Counted from the stretch's first letter, positions 36,436 through 46,569 are shown. The stretch is DNA of 64,000 nt from Kineococcus rubinsiae (GCF_011839805.1 NZ_VWPY01000002.1:124001-188000), one strand, 5' to 3'. The notes: generated by a model not told the origin, from the sequence alone. Numbers and translations: made by a program.

Positions 36436-37140
36436 TCAGCCGGGGGAGTACCGCGCGATCTGGGCGGCCAGGTGGCCTGCGCCGTAGCCGTTGTCGATGT
36501 TCACGACGGCGACCCCGGGGCTGCAGGACGACAGCATCGTCAGCAGCGGGGCGACCCCGCCGAACGCGGCGCCGTAGCCGACCGACGTCGGGACCGCGAC
36601 GACGGGCGCCTCGACGAGACCCGCGACGACGCTGGGCAGCGCGCCGTCCATGCCCGCCGCGACGACGACGACCTGCGCCGAGCGCAGCAGGTCCAGGTGA
36701 CCCAGGACGCGGTGCAGCCCGGCGACGCCCACGTCCACGACCTCGACGACCTCGCGGCCCAGGTGGCGGGCCGTGAGCGCGGCCTCGCGGGCCACGGGCA
36801 GGTCAGAGGTCCCCGCGCAGGCGACCACGACCAGGCCGCCCGTCGCGGGCGGGGGTTCCGCGGGCCAGGCCACGAGCCGCGCGAGGCGGTCGGAGGCCGC
36901 GTCCGGCAGCACCTCGGCCAGGGCGTCGGCCTGCTCGGGCGACACCCGGGTGAACAGCGTGCGCGCGCCGCGCTCGCGCAGGTCGAGGGCGATGGCCCGC
37001 ACCTGCTCGACGGTCTTGGGTTCGCACAGGACGGCCTCGGCCAGGCCGCCGCGCCGGGCGGCGCGGTCGTGGTCGAGGTCGGCGAACGCCGCCAGGGGTT
37101 CCGCCGGGCTCCACGACCCGGCGCGGGGCTCAGGCGCCAC
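36436..37140 (-). CDS. larB: Nickel-pincer cofactor biosynthesis carboxylase LarB
   Basis: A 234-residue PurE-like protein that carboxylates nicotinic acid adenine dinucleotide and hydrolyses the product. The N-terminal region DLDHDRAARRGGLAEAVLCEPKT and the C-terminal PTSVGYGAAFGGVAPLLTMLSSCSPGVAVVNIDNGYGAG are diagnostic. The GTG overlaps the end of larE (GTGGCGCCTGA), so larE and larB are one transcription unit. Confidence 0.93.
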   Translation of the reverse strand: MAPEPRAGSWSPAEPLAAFADLDHDRAARRGGLAEAVLCEPKTVEQVRAIALDLRERGARTLFTRVSPEQADALAEVLPDAASDRLARLVAWPAEPPPATGGLVVVACAGTSDLPVAREAALTARHLGREVVEVVDVGVAGLHRVLGHLDLLRSAQVVVVAAGMDGALPSVVAGLVEAPVVAVPTSVGYGAAFGGVAPLLTMLSSCSPGVAVVNIDNGYGAGHLAAQIARYSPG

Positions 37141-37975
37141 GCACGCCCACCAGCGGGAGGGTGAACGCGCCGGACTGGATGCCCGCGAGGTCGAGCGCGA
37201 CGAACCGGAAACCCGCGGAGCGCACGGCCCGCAGGGCGTCCTCGCGCAGCTCCTCGCCCACCACGCGGGCGATGTCCGCGACGGGGACCTCCAGGCGGGC
37301 GATGTCGCCGTGGTGGCGGACCCGGACGTCGCCCAGGCCCAGGGCCCGCAACCCCGACTCGGCCGCGTCGACCTGCGCGAGCTTCTCGGGCGTCACCTCG
37401 CTGAAGTGCGGGATGCGCGAGGCGAGGCAGGGCGCCGCGGGCTTCTCCGCGTTGGGCAGGCCGAGCTCGCGCGCGAACCGCCGCACCTGCGCCTTGTCCA
37501 CGCCCGCGTCGGCGAGCGGGCGCAGGACGGCGTGCTCGGTGGCCGCGCGCGACCCCGGGCGGTCGGGGCGGCGGGCGTCGTCCGCGTTCTCCCCGTAGGC
37601 GACCGCGCTCAGCCCGTGCGCCGCGACGACGTCGCGGTCGATGGTCGCGAACAGCTCGTCCTTGCAGAAGAAGCAGCGGTCCGGGCCGTTGCGGCGGTAG
37701 TCCGGGTTCTCGCCCTCGCGGGTCACGAGCTCCACCAGCGGCGCCCCCGCGACGCGCGCGACGTCGTGCGCCGCAGCGCGTTCGTCGACGGCGAGGCTGG
37801 GGGAGACCCCGAGCAGCGCGACCACCCGCGCGGGCCCGAGGGCCCGCACGGCGACGGCGAGCAGGACGGAGGAGTCCACGCCGCCCGAGAACGCGACCCC
37901 GAGCCGGCCGGTGGGCACGGCGGAGCGCACCCTCGCGACGAGGTCGTCGAGGACCGCGGTGTCGGCAGCCTCCAT
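37130..37975 (-). CDS. larE: Nickel-pincer cofactor sulfur transferase LarE
   Basis: A 281-residue PP-loop ATPase that adenylates the carboxylated intermediate and inserts sulfur. The PP-loop SGGVDSSVL is at residues 30-38. Cysteines at 101, 104 (RCFFCK) and 183 (PCLASR) form the three-cysteine pattern of LarE proteins thought to hold an iron-sulfur cluster rather than sacrificing one cysteine; that reading is inference. The ATG at 37975 overlaps the TGA of the aldo/keto reductase gene by 1 bp, and its own end overlaps larB. Confidence 0.92.
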   Translation of the reverse strand: MEAADTAVLDDLVARVRSAVPTGRLGVAFSGGVDSSVLLAVAVRALGPARVVALLGVSPSLAVDERAAAHDVARVAGAPLVELVTREGENPDYRRNGPDRCFFCKDELFATIDRDVVAAHGLSAVAYGENADDARRPDRPGSRAATEHAVLRPLADAGVDKAQVRRFARELGLPNAEKPAAPCLASRIPHFSEVTPEKLAQVDAAESGLRALGLGDVRVRHHGDIARLEVPVADIARVVGEELREDALRAVRSAGFRFVALDLAGIQSGAFTLPLVGVRGA

Positions 37976-38841
37976 CAGATGGAGTTGATGAACGGCGAGG
38001 AGTACTCCGGGTCGGCGAGCAGCGCCGTCTCGGCCTCGTCCGCGGGGATCCGGTCGCCCTCGCCCGCGAGGATCATCCCGAGCAGCCGCACGTCGCCCGC
38101 GGTGGCGAGCCCGGTGACCTCGGGGTGGGAGAGCACCCACGAGACGGCCGCGCGGATGCGCTCGGCGTCGTCGTACGGCTCGTACCAGGTCGTGTAGTGG
38201 CCCTCGGTCGTGCCGTTGGTCCAGTTGCGCCGCGACACCGTCTTGATGGTCATGAGGGCGGCGTCCTGGCGCTGCACCTCGGCGACCAGCGCCGTGTAGG
38301 CGTCGCGGAACGTGTCCTCGCGCCACAGCACGGGGTTCAGCGGGGTCAGCACCGAGGCGAACGGGAAGCGGCGCAGGCCCTCCAGGTGGGTCTGCGCGGC
38401 GCTCGTGCCGTGGCCGGTGATCCCGACGGCGCGGACGAGGCCCTGCTCCTGCGCCTGCAGCGCGGCCTCCAGGGCGCCCCCCGGGCCGGTGACCTTGTCG
38501 AGCTCGCCCAGGTCGCCGACGCCGTGCAGCTGGATGAGGTCGACGTGGTCGGTCTGCAGCCGCTCCAGGGAGCGGTTGATCGACGCCCACGCGCCCTCGC
38601 GGTCGCGGTCGCCCGTCTTGGTGGCGAGGAAGATGTCGTCGCGGATGCGCGGCATCCACGGCCCCAGGCGCAGCTCGGCGTCGCCGTAGCTGGCCGCGAC
38701 GTCGAAGTGGTTGATCCCCCCGTCCAGCGCCTCCTGCACGGAGACGTCGGCGGTGTCCTGGTCGACCCCGCCGAGGGCGGCGGCCCCGTAGATGAGGACC
38801 GAGCTCTCGTGTCCCAGCCGGCCCAGCCTGCGTCGCTCCAT
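37975..38841 (-). CDS. Aldo/keto reductase
   Basis: A 288-residue AKR TIM barrel. The catalytic tetrad is visible: Asp and Tyr in [13 protein letters not shown], Lys in FLATKTGDR and His in [10 protein letters not shown]. It starts with [24 protein letters not shown]. It heads the larE-larB transcription unit with a 1-bp overlap, but no link to cofactor synthesis is known. Substrate unknown. Confidence 0.9.
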   Translation of the reverse strand: MERRRLGRLGHESSVLIYGAAALGGVDQDTADVSVQEALDGGINHFDVAASYGDAELRLGPWMPRIRDDIFLATKTGDRDREGAWASINRSLERLQTDHVDLIQLHGVGDLGELDKVTGPGGALEAALQAQEQGLVRAVGITGHGTSAAQTHLEGLRRFPFASVLTPLNPVLWREDTFRDAYTALVAEVQRQDAALMTIKTVSRRNWTNGTTEGHYTTWYEPYDDAERIRAAVSWVLSHPEVTGLATAGDVRLLGMILAGEGDRIPADEAETALLADPEYSSPFINSI

Positions 38842-38975
38842 CGCGTTGCGTCCCGTCGTCTCGTCGTCCGGGGTCTCGACCGGGGCCCCGGCGGATCCTC
38901 CCAGCCGCCGCGCCGCCGGGCGACCGGGGCCCCGGGCCACCGCTGCGCGCGGGCGGGCGGCCGCCGCCGGGCCCG

Positions 38976-38981
38976 TAGACT
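38976..38981 (+). promoter_or_regulatory. -10 box TAGACT upstream of def
   Basis: TAGACT lies 38 bp before the def GTG. Confidence 0.5.
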
Positions 38982-39019
38982 CGGGGCCGCACGTCAGCAC
39001 GCCGAACACAGGGAGAACC

Positions 39020-39565
39020 GTGGCGATCCAGCCGATCCGACTCTTCGGGGACCCGGTCCTCCGGCAGCGCGCGGAGGAGGTCACCACCTTCGACAAGGAG
39101 CTCCGCCAGCTCGTCAAGGACCTCGAGGAGACCATGCTCGCGGCCCCCGGCGGCGGCCTCGCGGCCCCCCAGCTCGGTGTCTCGCTGCGCGTGTTCACCT
39201 ACCACGCCGACGACGAGATCGGTCACCTCGTCAACCCCGTCCTGGACCTCTCCGACGAGTGCCAGGAGGGCGACGAGGGGTGCCTGTCGTTCCCCGGGAT
39301 CGTCGCGGACACCCGCCGGTCGCTGCACGTCGTCGCGCGCGGGTTCGACATGCACGGCGAGCCGATCACCATCTCGGGCTCGGAGTACAAGGCCCGCGCG
39401 ATCCAGCACGAGACCGACCACCTCGACGGCGTCCTGTTCATCGACCGCCTCGACAAGGCGCAGCGCAAGCTCGCGCTGAAGGCGGTCCGCGAGGCCGAGT
39501 GGCTCGGCCAGGGCGTGCCGCAGGTCAAGGTCAGCCCGCACGCCACCTTCGGTCAGGCGAGGTAG
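39020..39565 (+). CDS. def: Peptide deformylase
   Basis: A 181-residue metalloenzyme removing the N-terminal formyl group from new proteins. The three signature motifs are present: [18 protein letters not shown] with the metal cysteine, and HETDHLDG with the two metal histidines and catalytic glutamate. GTG start with GGGAGAA 3-4 nt upstream. The stop TAG overlaps the fmt GTG by one base, so the formylation/deformylation pair is coupled. Confidence 0.96.
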   Translation: MAIQPIRLFGDPVLRQRAEEVTTFDKELRQLVKDLEETMLAAPGGGLAAPQLGVSLRVFTYHADDEIGHLVNPVLDLSDECQEGDEGCLSFPGIVADTRRSLHVVARGFDMHGEPITISGSEYKARAIQHETDHLDGVLFIDRLDKAQRKLALKAVREAEWLGQGVPQVKVSPHATFGQAR

Positions 39566-40494
39566 TGCGGCTCGTCCTCGCCGGGACCCCCGACGTCGCG
39601 GTCGCCAGCCTCGACGCCCTGCTCGACTCCCGCCACGAGGTCGTGGCCGTCCTCACACGCCCCGACGCCGCCGCGGGCCGGGGCCGGCGCACCGCCGCCT
39701 CGCCCGTGGCCGAGCGCGCCCGCGCCGCCGGGCTGCCGGTGCTGCAGCCGCGCCGCCCGTCCGAGCCCGGGTTCCTCGCCGCGCTGGCCGACCTCGCGCC
39801 CGACGTGTGCCCCGTCGTCGCCTACGGCGCGCTCGTGCCGCGCGCGGCCCTCGACGTGCCGCGCCTCGGCTGGGTCAACCTGCACTTCTCGCTCCTGCCG
39901 GCCTGGCGCGGCGCCGCCCCCGTGCAGCGCGCGGTCATGGCCGGCGACGACGTCACGGGCGCCTGCGTCTTCCAGCTCGAGGAGGGCCTGGACACCGGCC
40001 CCGTCTACGGCCGCCTGAGCGAGCCGGTCGGGCCGCGCGACACCTCCGGGGAGCTGCTCGCCCGCCTCGCCGTCAGCGGGGCGCAGCTGCTCGTGCGGAC
40101 CCTCGACGCACTGGAGGCCGGGACGGCCGTGGCCGTGCCGCAGCCCGCCGAGGGCGTCACCCTCGCCCCGAAGATCACCGTGGACGAGGCGCGCGTGGAC
40201 CTCACCGCGAGCGCCGTCGAGGTCGACCGGCGCGTGCGCGGCTGCACCCCGGACCCGGGCGCGTGGACGACGTTCCGCGACCAGCGGCTGAAGGTGACGG
40301 GCGTGCTGCCCGTGGCGGACGGGGGTGACCCCCTGGCGCCGGGACGGCTGCGCGTCGAGCGCCGCCGCGTCCTGGTGGGCACGGGCGACGGGCTGCTGGA
40401 GCTGACCGGCGTGCAGCCCGCGGGCAAGCGGGCCATGGCCGGGATCGACTGGGCGCGCGGTGTGCGGCCCGAGGAGCAGGAGGAACTGCGGTGA
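39565..40494 (+). CDS. fmt: Methionyl-tRNA formyltransferase
   Basis: A 309-residue enzyme formylating initiator Met-tRNA with 10-formyltetrahydrofolate. Motifs: [42 protein letters not shown] with the catalytic Asn-His-Asp set, and the C-terminal domain [36 protein letters not shown] start shares a base with the def stop; its TGA overlaps the rsmB start. Confidence 0.96.
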   Translation: MRLVLAGTPDVAVASLDALLDSRHEVVAVLTRPDAAAGRGRRTAASPVAERARAAGLPVLQPRRPSEPGFLAALADLAPDVCPVVAYGALVPRAALDVPRLGWVNLHFSLLPAWRGAAPVQRAVMAGDDVTGACVFQLEEGLDTGPVYGRLSEPVGPRDTSGELLARLAVSGAQLLVRTLDALEAGTAVAVPQPAEGVTLAPKITVDEARVDLTASAVEVDRRVRGCTPDPGAWTTFRDQRLKVTGVLPVADGGDPLAPGRLRVERRRVLVGTGDGLLELTGVQPAGKRAMAGIDWARGVRPEEQEELR

Positions 40495-42107
40495 GCGAGT
40501 CCAGTGCAGCGGGCGACAGGCCCCCGGCGCGCGGGGGACGACCCGGGCGGGCCGGCGGGAGCGACCGCGGGGGACGGCCCGAGCGCGGCGGTGACGGGCC
40601 CCGGGGTGACGCCCGCACGCGCGGCGGCCGGCCCGACCGCCCGGGCGCGGGCAAGCGCGACGCCGCGGGCGAGCGCACCGGCGTCAAGCGCGACCGCTTC
40701 ACGAACGTCGACGCCGCCCGCCAGGTCGCCTTCGACGTCCTGAAGGCCGTCGCGCAGGAGGACGCCTACGCCAACCTGGCGCTGCCCAAGGCGCTGCGCG
40801 AGCGCCGGGTCTCCGGCCGCGACGCGGGCTTCGCGACCGAGCTCACCTACGGCGTGCTGCGCGGTCGGGGCAGCTACGACGCCCTCATCGCCACGGTCAT
40901 CGACCGGCCGCTGGAGGACCTCGACCCGGGTGTCCTGGACACCCTGCGCATGGGCGCGCACCAGCTGCTGGCCATGCGCGTGCCCGACCACGCGGCCGTC
41001 GCCACCTCGGTGGCCATCGCCCGCAGCGAGCTCGGCACCGGCCCCTCCGGCCTGGTCAACGCCGTCCTGCGCCGCGTCGCGGGCCACGAGCTCGGCTCCT
41101 GGCTGGACGAGGTCGCCCCGCCCGAGGAGACCGACGCCGACGGCCACTTCAGCGTGCGCTACTCCCACCCGGAGTGGGTCGTGCGCAGCCTGCGCGAGGC
41201 GCTGCGCGCGCACGGGCACGACCCGGCCGAGCTGCGCGAGCTGCTGGCCGCGGACAACGAGCCCGCCGCGGTGGCGCTGTCCGCGCTGCCGGGCCTCACG
41301 AGCGTCGAGGAGCTCACCGCCCCGCACTCCGCCGTCGACGTCCGGGCGGGGCGCTGGTCGCCCACCGGCGCGGTGCTGCGCCACGGCGACCCGGGCAAGG
41401 TGCCCGCGGTGCGCGACGGCAAGGCCCGCGTGCAGGACGAGGGCAGCCAGCTCGTCGCCCACCTGCTGGCCCGCGCCGAGGTCGAGGGCCGCGACGAGCG
41501 GTGGCTGGACCTGTGCGCCGGCCCCGGCGGCAAGGCGGCGCTGCTGGCGGCGCTCGCCGTCCAGCGCGGTGCGCACCTGACGGCCGTGGAGATCGCGGGG
41601 CACCGCGCCGAGCTCGTCCGCGACTCGCTGCGCGCCGTGCCCGAGGGCGCGGGCGGGCCCGTGGAGGTCCGCGTCACCGACGGCCGGCAGGTCGGCGACG
41701 ACGAGCCCGGCCACTACGACCGCGTCCTCGTCGACGCGCCCTGCACGGGCCTCGGCGCCCTGCGCCGGCGTCCCGAGGCGCGCTGGCGGCGGCGGCCCTC
41801 GGACCTCGGCGGGCTCGGGCCGCTGCAGCGCTCGCTGCTGGCCTCGGCGCTGGACGCCGTGCGCCCCGGCGGGGTCGTGGCCTACGCGACGTGCTCGCCG
41901 GTCCTGGCCGAGACCCGGCTGGTCGTCGACGACGTCCTGAAGGCCGCGGCGAGGAAGGGCCAGGGCGTCGAGCGCCTCGACACCCCCGCGGTCCTCGCGC
42001 AGGTCGCCGACGTCCCCGGTGCGGCCGCCGGCACGTCGGTGCAGCTGTGGCCGCACACCCACGGCACCGACGCCATGCACGTGGCCCTCCTGCGCCGCAC
42101 GTCCTGA
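40491..42107 (+). CDS. rsmB: 16S rRNA (cytosine-C5) methyltransferase, RsmB/Fmu type
   Basis: A 538-residue methyltransferase. A Gly/Arg/Pro-rich low-complexity N-terminus of about 65 residues is followed by a NusB-like domain ([23 protein letters not shown]) and the SAM-dependent domain with [18 protein letters not shown], the catalytic cysteine region [20 protein letters not shown], and [10 protein letters not shown] (usually ATCSP). GTG start in a GTGA overlap with fmt. It methylates one cytosine of 16S rRNA. Confidence 0.94.
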   Translation: MSESSAAGDRPPARGGRPGRAGGSDRGGRPERGGDGPRGDARTRGGRPDRPGAGKRDAAGERTGVKRDRFTNVDAARQVAFDVLKAVAQEDAYANLALPKALRERRVSGRDAGFATELTYGVLRGRGSYDALIATVIDRPLEDLDPGVLDTLRMGAHQLLAMRVPDHAAVATSVAIARSELGTGPSGLVNAVLRRVAGHELGSWLDEVAPPEETDADGHFSVRYSHPEWVVRSLREALRAHGHDPAELRELLAADNEPAAVALSALPGLTSVEELTAPHSAVDVRAGRWSPTGAVLRHGDPGKVPAVRDGKARVQDEGSQLVAHLLARAEVEGRDERWLDLCAGPGGKAALLAALAVQRGAHLTAVEIAGHRAELVRDSLRAVPEGAGGPVEVRVTDGRQVGDDEPGHYDRVLVDAPCTGLGALRRRPEARWRRRPSDLGGLGPLQRSLLASALDAVRPGGVVAYATCSPVLAETRLVVDDVLKAAARKGQGVERLDTPAVLAQVADVPGAAAGTSVQLWPHTHGTDAMHVALLRRTS

Positions 42108-42139
42108 CCCCCACCCGGCGAGAGGGCAGGATGGTCGGC

Positions 42140-43186
42140 GTGACCTGGGTCGACGAGATCTCCGCGCGCGCCGACGCGCTCCTGCCGGACTACGTGGCCG
42201 CCTACTTCCGCGGCTCCGCGGGAGGCGGTGAGTGCCTGCGCGAGGGCCTCGCCGCCTGGGAGGACCTCCGGCTGCGGCCGAGCGTCCTGCACGACACCAG
42301 CACGCTGCGCACCGAGGTCGAGGTGCTCGGCACCCGCGTGCGCACGCCCGTCCTGGTCGCCCCCATGGCCCAGCAGGTCGCCGCGCAGCCCGAGGGGGAG
42401 GTCCTCACGGGCCGGGCGGTGGCCGAGCACGGCTCGCTGCTGGGCCTCTCGACCAACACCGGCGTGCACTTCGAGGACGTCGCCGCGACCGGGGCGCCCT
42501 GGTGGTACCAGGTCTACGTCATGCAGGACCGCTCCCTCACGCAGCGCCTGGTCGAGCGGGCCACGGCCGCCGGGGCGCGCGCCCTGACCCTCACCGTCGA
42601 CACGACGGCGCTCGCGCCCGCCCTGCCCGGCATCGAGCCCACCGAGTGGCCCGACACCTACCGCAAGGCCCGCGTCGTCAACCTCACGCCCGAGGAGGTC
42701 GAGGCCAGCGGTCCGCACGGCCTGCGCTCCGCCGAGGACCTCACCCCCGACGTGATCGGCTGGCTGCGCGAGCTCAGCGGCCTGCCCGTCGCCGTGAAGG
42801 GCGTGCTCACGGCCCGCGACGCCCGGCGCTGCGTCGACGCGGGCGCCGACGCGGTCATCGTCTCCACCCACGGCGGCCGCCGCCTCGGCACGTCGGTGAC
42901 CTCGGCCGCGGCGCTGCCCGAGGTCGTCGCCGAGGTCGGGACGGAGGTCGAGGTCCACGTCGACTCCGGCATCCGCGCCGGCCACCACGTCGTCGCGGCG
43001 CTCGCGCTCGGTGCGCGCGCCGTGCACGTCGGCCGCCCGGTCATGTGGGGCCTCGCGAGCGGCGGCGCCGAGGGCGTGTCCGCCGTGCTGGGCCGCCTGA
43101 ACGAGGAGCTCGTCACGACGCTGCGGCAGATGGGCCTCGGCGACGTCGCGGACCTGCGCCCGGGCGACGTGACGCGCAGGCCGTGA
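42140..43186 (+). CDS. FMN-dependent alpha-hydroxy-acid oxidase/dehydrogenase homologue
   Basis: A 348-residue TIM barrel of the lactate 2-monooxygenase/glycolate oxidase family. FMN-binding regions such as VLVAPMAQQVAAQPEGE and PVAVKGVLTARDARRCVDAGADAVIVS are conserved. The active-site signature reads STHGGRRLG (His244, Arg247) where the family has SNHGGRQLD, so the Asn, Gln and Asp are replaced. The GTG at 42140 has CAGGAT ending 7 nt upstream; an ATG at 42131 is the alternative. Oxidation of a 2-hydroxy acid is the likely reaction, substrate unknown. Confidence 0.86.
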   Translation: MTWVDEISARADALLPDYVAAYFRGSAGGGECLREGLAAWEDLRLRPSVLHDTSTLRTEVEVLGTRVRTPVLVAPMAQQVAAQPEGEVLTGRAVAEHGSLLGLSTNTGVHFEDVAATGAPWWYQVYVMQDRSLTQRLVERATAAGARALTLTVDTTALAPALPGIEPTEWPDTYRKARVVNLTPEEVEASGPHGLRSAEDLTPDVIGWLRELSGLPVAVKGVLTARDARRCVDAGADAVIVSTHGGRRLGTSVTSAAALPEVVAEVGTEVEVHVDSGIRAGHHVVAALALGARAVHVGRPVMWGLASGGAEGVSAVLGRLNEELVTTLRQMGLGDVADLRPGDVTRRP

Positions 43187-43197
43187 GGGCCAGGCCC

Positions 43198-43203
43198 TAG
43201 GGT
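43198..43203 (+). promoter_or_regulatory. -10 box TAGGGT of rpe (leaderless)
   Basis: TAGGGT ends 6 nt before the GTG at 43210; no Shine-Dalgarno. Confidence 0.6.
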
Positions 43204-43209
43204 TCCCGG

Positions 43210-43875
43210 GTGACGATCCAGGTCAGCCCCAGCATCCTGTCCGCGGACTTCGCCAACCTCGAGGCGGAGCTGCAGCGGATCTCCACCGCCGACTGGGCGC
43301 ACGTCGACGTGATGGACGGGCACTTCGTCCCGAACCTCACGCTCGGGCTGCCCGTCGTGGAGGCGCTGCGCCGGGTCTCACCCGTCCCGCTGGACTGCCA
43401 CCTCATGATCGAGGATCCGGACCGCTGGGCGCCCGCCTACGCCGAGGCCGGCGCGCAGGGCGTCACCTTCCACGCCGAGGCCGCCGCCGCCCCCGTCCGC
43501 CTGGCCCGCGAGCTGCGCCGCCACGGCGCCCGGGCCGGGATGGCGCTGAAGCCCGCGACGCCCGTCGAGGCGTTCACCGACCTGCTGCCCGAGCTGGACA
43601 TGCTGCTCGTCATGACCGTCGAGCCCGGCTTCGGCGGGCAGAGCTTCCTCGACGTGACGCTGCCGAAGATCCGCCGGGCCCGCGAGGCCATCAGCGCCGC
43701 GGGGCTCGAGGTCTGGCTGCAGGTCGACGGCGGCGTCTCGACGCAGACCGTCGAGCGCGCGGCCGAGGCCGGCGCGGACGTGTTCGTGGCCGGCTCCGCG
43801 GTCTACGGGGCCGAGGACGCGGCCGCGGCGATCACCGAGCTGCGCGAGCTCGCGCGGGCGGCCTGCGCGCACTGA
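43210..43875 (+). CDS. rpe: Ribulose-phosphate 3-epimerase
   Basis: A 221-residue TIM barrel interconverting ribulose 5-phosphate and xylulose 5-phosphate. Motifs: [32 protein letters not shown] with metal ligands, [23 protein letters not shown], and [11 protein letters not shown]. Length is normal. Probably leaderless. It precedes the riboflavin operon, whose pathway uses ribulose 5-phosphate, although the two are separate transcription units. Confidence 0.96.
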   Translation: MTIQVSPSILSADFANLEAELQRISTADWAHVDVMDGHFVPNLTLGLPVVEALRRVSPVPLDCHLMIEDPDRWAPAYAEAGAQGVTFHAEAAAAPVRLARELRRHGARAGMALKPATPVEAFTDLLPELDMLLVMTVEPGFGGQSFLDVTLPKIRRAREAISAAGLEVWLQVDGGVSTQTVERAAEAGADVFVAGSAVYGAEDAAAAITELRELARAACAH

Positions 43876-43954
43876 GCCGGCCCGCGCGGGGGCGGTGGAC
43901 GGCCTCCGGACGGCGCGGACCCGCGTGGCACACTGACGGCGACAGACCACGACA

Positions 43955-44080
43955 CGCGTGCTCCGGGGTCGGTGAAAACCCGAACCGGCGGTGACAGTCC
44001 GCGAGCCCTCGCCTCGGCGGGGGCTGACCCGGTGGAACTCCGGGACCGACGGTGACAGTCCGGATGAGAGGCAGCGCGCG
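43955..44080 (+). ncRNA. FMN riboswitch (RFN element)
   Basis: All conserved RFN blocks are present in order: CTCCGGGGTCGGTG, CCGAACCGGCGGTGACAGTCC, ACCCGGTGGAACTCCGGGACC, GACGGTGACAGTCCGGATGAGAGG. The closing helix P1 pairs GCGTGCT (43956-43962) with AGCGCGC (44073-44079). It lies in the leader of ribD and would shut the riboflavin operon when FMN is high. A possible expression platform is the hairpin GGTGCG/CGCACC at 44130-44147, flanked by GGAG and CTCC, about 50 nt after the aptamer. A hexamer CACACT (43930-43935) could be the promoter -10. The rest of the 330-bp gap 43876-44205 shows nothing else. Confidence 0.97.
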
Positions 44081-44205
44081 GTGTCGGCCTCGCGCGCCCT
44101 GCTGCCCGCGGCCGCCGGCACCCGTCGGAGGTGCGCTCCCGCGCACCCCCGCGCCTCCCGCCCCGGAGTCCGCACCCGGACCCGTCGACGCGCAGGGGGC
44201 ACGAG

Positions 44206-45300
44206 CTGTTCAGCGAAGCGGAGACCGCGGCGATGCGCCGCGCGCTCGAGCTGGCCGCGCGCGGGCGCGCCACCGGGCCGAACCCGCGCGTGGGCTGCGT
44301 CCTGCTGGACGCCGACGGCACCGTGAGCGCCGAGGGCTTCCACGCCGGTGCCGGGACCCCGCACGCCGAGGTGGCGGCGCTCACCGCGCTGGCGGGTCCC
44401 GAGACCGGCCTGACCGCCGTCGTCACCCTCGAGCCCTGCTCCCACACCGGCCGCACGCCCCCGTGCACGCAGGCGCTGCTCGCGGCCGGGGTCGCGCGCG
44501 TCGTCGTCGCCGCCGACGACCCCAACCCGCAGGCCGCCGGGGGAGCCGCCGTCCTGCGCGCGGCGGGCGTCGACGTCGAGACGGGTCTGCTCGCCGCGGA
44601 GTCGGGGGCCCTCAACGAGCGCTGGACGGCCGCCGTCCGCCGCGGCCGGCCCTGGGTCACCTGGAAGTGGGCCTCCACGCTGGACGGCCGCTCCGCCGCC
44701 GCCGACGGCTCCAGCCGCTGGATCACCTCCGCCGCCGCGCGTGCCGACGTGCACCGGCTGCGCGCCGCGCACGACGCCGTCCTCGTCGGCACCGGCACCG
44801 CCCTGGCCGACGACCCCGCCCTCACGGTGCGCGCCGACGGCACCGAGGTCGCGGGCGAGCAGCCCCTGCGCGTCGTCCTCGGCCACCGCGAGCTGCCGCC
44901 GCACGCGCGGCTGCGCGACGCGCGGGCCCCGCTGCGGCAGCTGCGCACCCACGACCCGCACGAGGCGCTCGCCGCGCTCGCGGCCGAGGAGGTGCGCACC
45001 GTCCTGCTGGAGGGCGGACCCACCGTTGCGGCGGCGTTCTGGCGGGCCGGCCTCGTCGACGAGGTCGTCTGCTACCTCGCCCCCGCGCTGCTCGGCGCCG
45101 GCCCCCTCGCCGTCGGCGATCTCGGCGTCACCGGCATGCCGGACATCGCGCGGCTCGCGCTGCGCGACGTCGTGCGCGTCGGCGACGACGTCCGCCTCAC
45201 CGCCCGCCCGCTCCCGCCCGTCGCGCCGGGCGCCGGCGACCCCACCACCACCCACCCCGCCGTCCATCAGGAGGCCAGCAGTGTTCACCGGGATCGTTGA
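44206..45300 (+). CDS. ribD: Riboflavin biosynthesis deaminase/reductase RibD
   Basis: A 364-residue bifunctional enzyme. The N-terminal deaminase has the zinc motifs HAEVAAL and PCSHTGRTPPC; the C-terminal reductase has STLDGRSAAADGSSRWIT and LLEGGPTVAAAFW. The start is uncertain. A CTG at 44206 has the best ribosome binding site (AGGGGG, 6 nt upstream) and gives a normal N-terminus (FSEAETAAMRRALELAARG). The in-frame GTG at 44131 would add 25 Pro/Arg-rich residues and sits in a hairpin; the ATG at 44233 would trim the fold. First gene after the FMN riboswitch. Confidence 0.92.
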   Translation: MFSEAETAAMRRALELAARGRATGPNPRVGCVLLDADGTVSAEGFHAGAGTPHAEVAALTALAGPETGLTAVVTLEPCSHTGRTPPCTQALLAAGVARVVVAADDPNPQAAGGAAVLRAAGVDVETGLLAAESGALNERWTAAVRRGRPWVTWKWASTLDGRSAAADGSSRWITSAAARADVHRLRAAHDAVLVGTGTALADDPALTVRADGTEVAGEQPLRVVLGHRELPPHARLRDARAPLRQLRTHDPHEALAALAAEEVRTVLLEGGPTVAAAFWRAGLVDEVVCYLAPALLGAGPLAVGDLGVTGMPDIARLALRDVVRVGDDVRLTARPLPPVAPGAGDPTTTHPAVHQEASSVHRDR

Positions 45301-45922
45301 GGAGGTCGGCGAGGTCGTCGCCGTCGAGCGCGGGGAGGACTCCGCCCGGCTGACCGTGCGCGGTCCGCTGGTCACCAGCGACGCCGTGCACGGCGCGTCG
45401 ATCTGCGTCGACGGCGTCTGCCTCACCGTCGTCGACCAGCCCGACCCGGCCAGCTTCACGGTCGACGTCATGGCCGAGACGCTGTCCCGCAGCTCGCTGC
45501 GCGACGTCGCCCCCGGCCGCCGCGTCAACCTCGAGCGGGCGCTCGCCGCCAGCGCGCGCCTCGGCGGGCACATCGTCCAGGGCCACGTCGACGGCACCGG
45601 CCGCGTCGTCTCCCGCACCCCGGGCGACGCGTGGGAGGTCGTCCGGGTCGCCATCCCGACCGACCTCGCGCGCTACGTCGTGGAGAAGGGCTCCATCACC
45701 GTCGACGGCACGTCGCTGACGCTCTCGGCCGTCAGCGCGGTCGACGACCCCGAGCCGTGGCTGGAGGTCTCGCTCATCCCGACGACGCTGGAGCTGACGA
45801 CGCTGGGGCAGCGGCAGCCCGGCTCGGTCGTGAACCTCGAGGTCGACGTGCTCGCGAAGTACGTCGAGCGCCTCGCCGCCGCCGGCCCGCGGACAGCCAC
45901 TCCCGCGACGGTGGCCCCGTGA
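45281..45922 (+). CDS. ribE: Riboflavin synthase alpha subunit
   Basis: A 213-residue enzyme of two homologous lumazine-binding barrels: [14 protein letters not shown] with [13 protein letters not shown] in the first half, and [17 protein letters not shown] with [14 protein letters not shown] in the second. It dismutates two 6,7-dimethyl-8-ribityllumazine molecules to riboflavin. GTG start with CAGGAGG 6-7 nt upstream, just inside the ribD end; its stop overlaps ribB by 4 bp. Confidence 0.95.
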   Translation: MFTGIVEEVGEVVAVERGEDSARLTVRGPLVTSDAVHGASICVDGVCLTVVDQPDPASFTVDVMAETLSRSSLRDVAPGRRVNLERALAASARLGGHIVQGHVDGTGRVVSRTPGDAWEVVRVAIPTDLARYVVEKGSITVDGTSLTLSAVSAVDDPEPWLEVSLIPTTLELTTLGQRQPGSVVNLEVDVLAKYVERLAAAGPRTATPATVAP

Positions 45923-46569
45923 CCGCCGCCACCGACGTCTCGGGGTCCGTCGCGGCCGCGCTGGAGTCGCTGCGCGCCGGCCGCCCGGTGCTCGTGACCG
46001 ACGACGCCGACCGCGAGGACGAGGGCGACGTCGTCCTGGCCGCGGAGCTCGTCACGCCCGAGTGGCTGGGCTGGACGGTCCGGCACACGTCGGGGCTGCT
46101 GTGCGTGCCGATGTCGCTCGAGCGCGCCGCCGCGCTGGCGCTGCCGCCCATGGTCGAGCGCAACGAGGACTCCCGGCGCACCGACTACACCGTGAGCGTC
46201 GACGCGGCCGTGGGCGTCACCACCGGCATCTCGGCCGCCGACCGGGCCCGCACCGCCCGCGTCCTCGCCGACCCCGCGGCCACGCCGGGCGACCTCGTGC
46301 GCCCCGGGCACGTCTTCCCGCTGCGGGCCCGCCCCGGCGGGGTGCTGGAGCGCCCCGGGCACACCGAGGCGGCCGTCGACCTGTGCACCCTGGCCGGGCT
46401 CGCCCCGGTCGGGGTCATCGCCGAGCTCGTCGAGGACGACGGCACGATGTCGCGGTGGCCCCAGGTCACCGAGCTCGGGCGGCGCCACCAGCTGCCCGTC
46501 CTCACCATCCACGACCTGCGCGCGCACCTCGCCGCCGCAGCAGCCACCCCCGGAGGGAACGCACGATGA
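45919..46569 (+). CDS. ribB: 3,4-Dihydroxy-2-butanone 4-phosphate synthase (stand-alone)
   Basis: A 216-residue enzyme making the four-carbon unit of riboflavin from ribulose 5-phosphate. Active-site motifs: [34 protein letters not shown], and [28 protein letters not shown]. The chain ends at about residue 216, so the GTP cyclohydrolase II domain that most actinobacteria fuse here (RibBA) is absent. Overlaps ribE and ribH by 4 bp at both ends. Confidence 0.94.
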   Translation: MTAATDVSGSVAAALESLRAGRPVLVTDDADREDEGDVVLAAELVTPEWLGWTVRHTSGLLCVPMSLERAAALALPPMVERNEDSRRTDYTVSVDAAVGVTTGISAADRARTARVLADPAATPGDLVRPGHVFPLRARPGGVLERPGHTEAAVDLCTLAGLAPVGVIAELVEDDGTMSRWPQVTELGRRHQLPVLTIHDLRAHLAAAAATPGGNAR

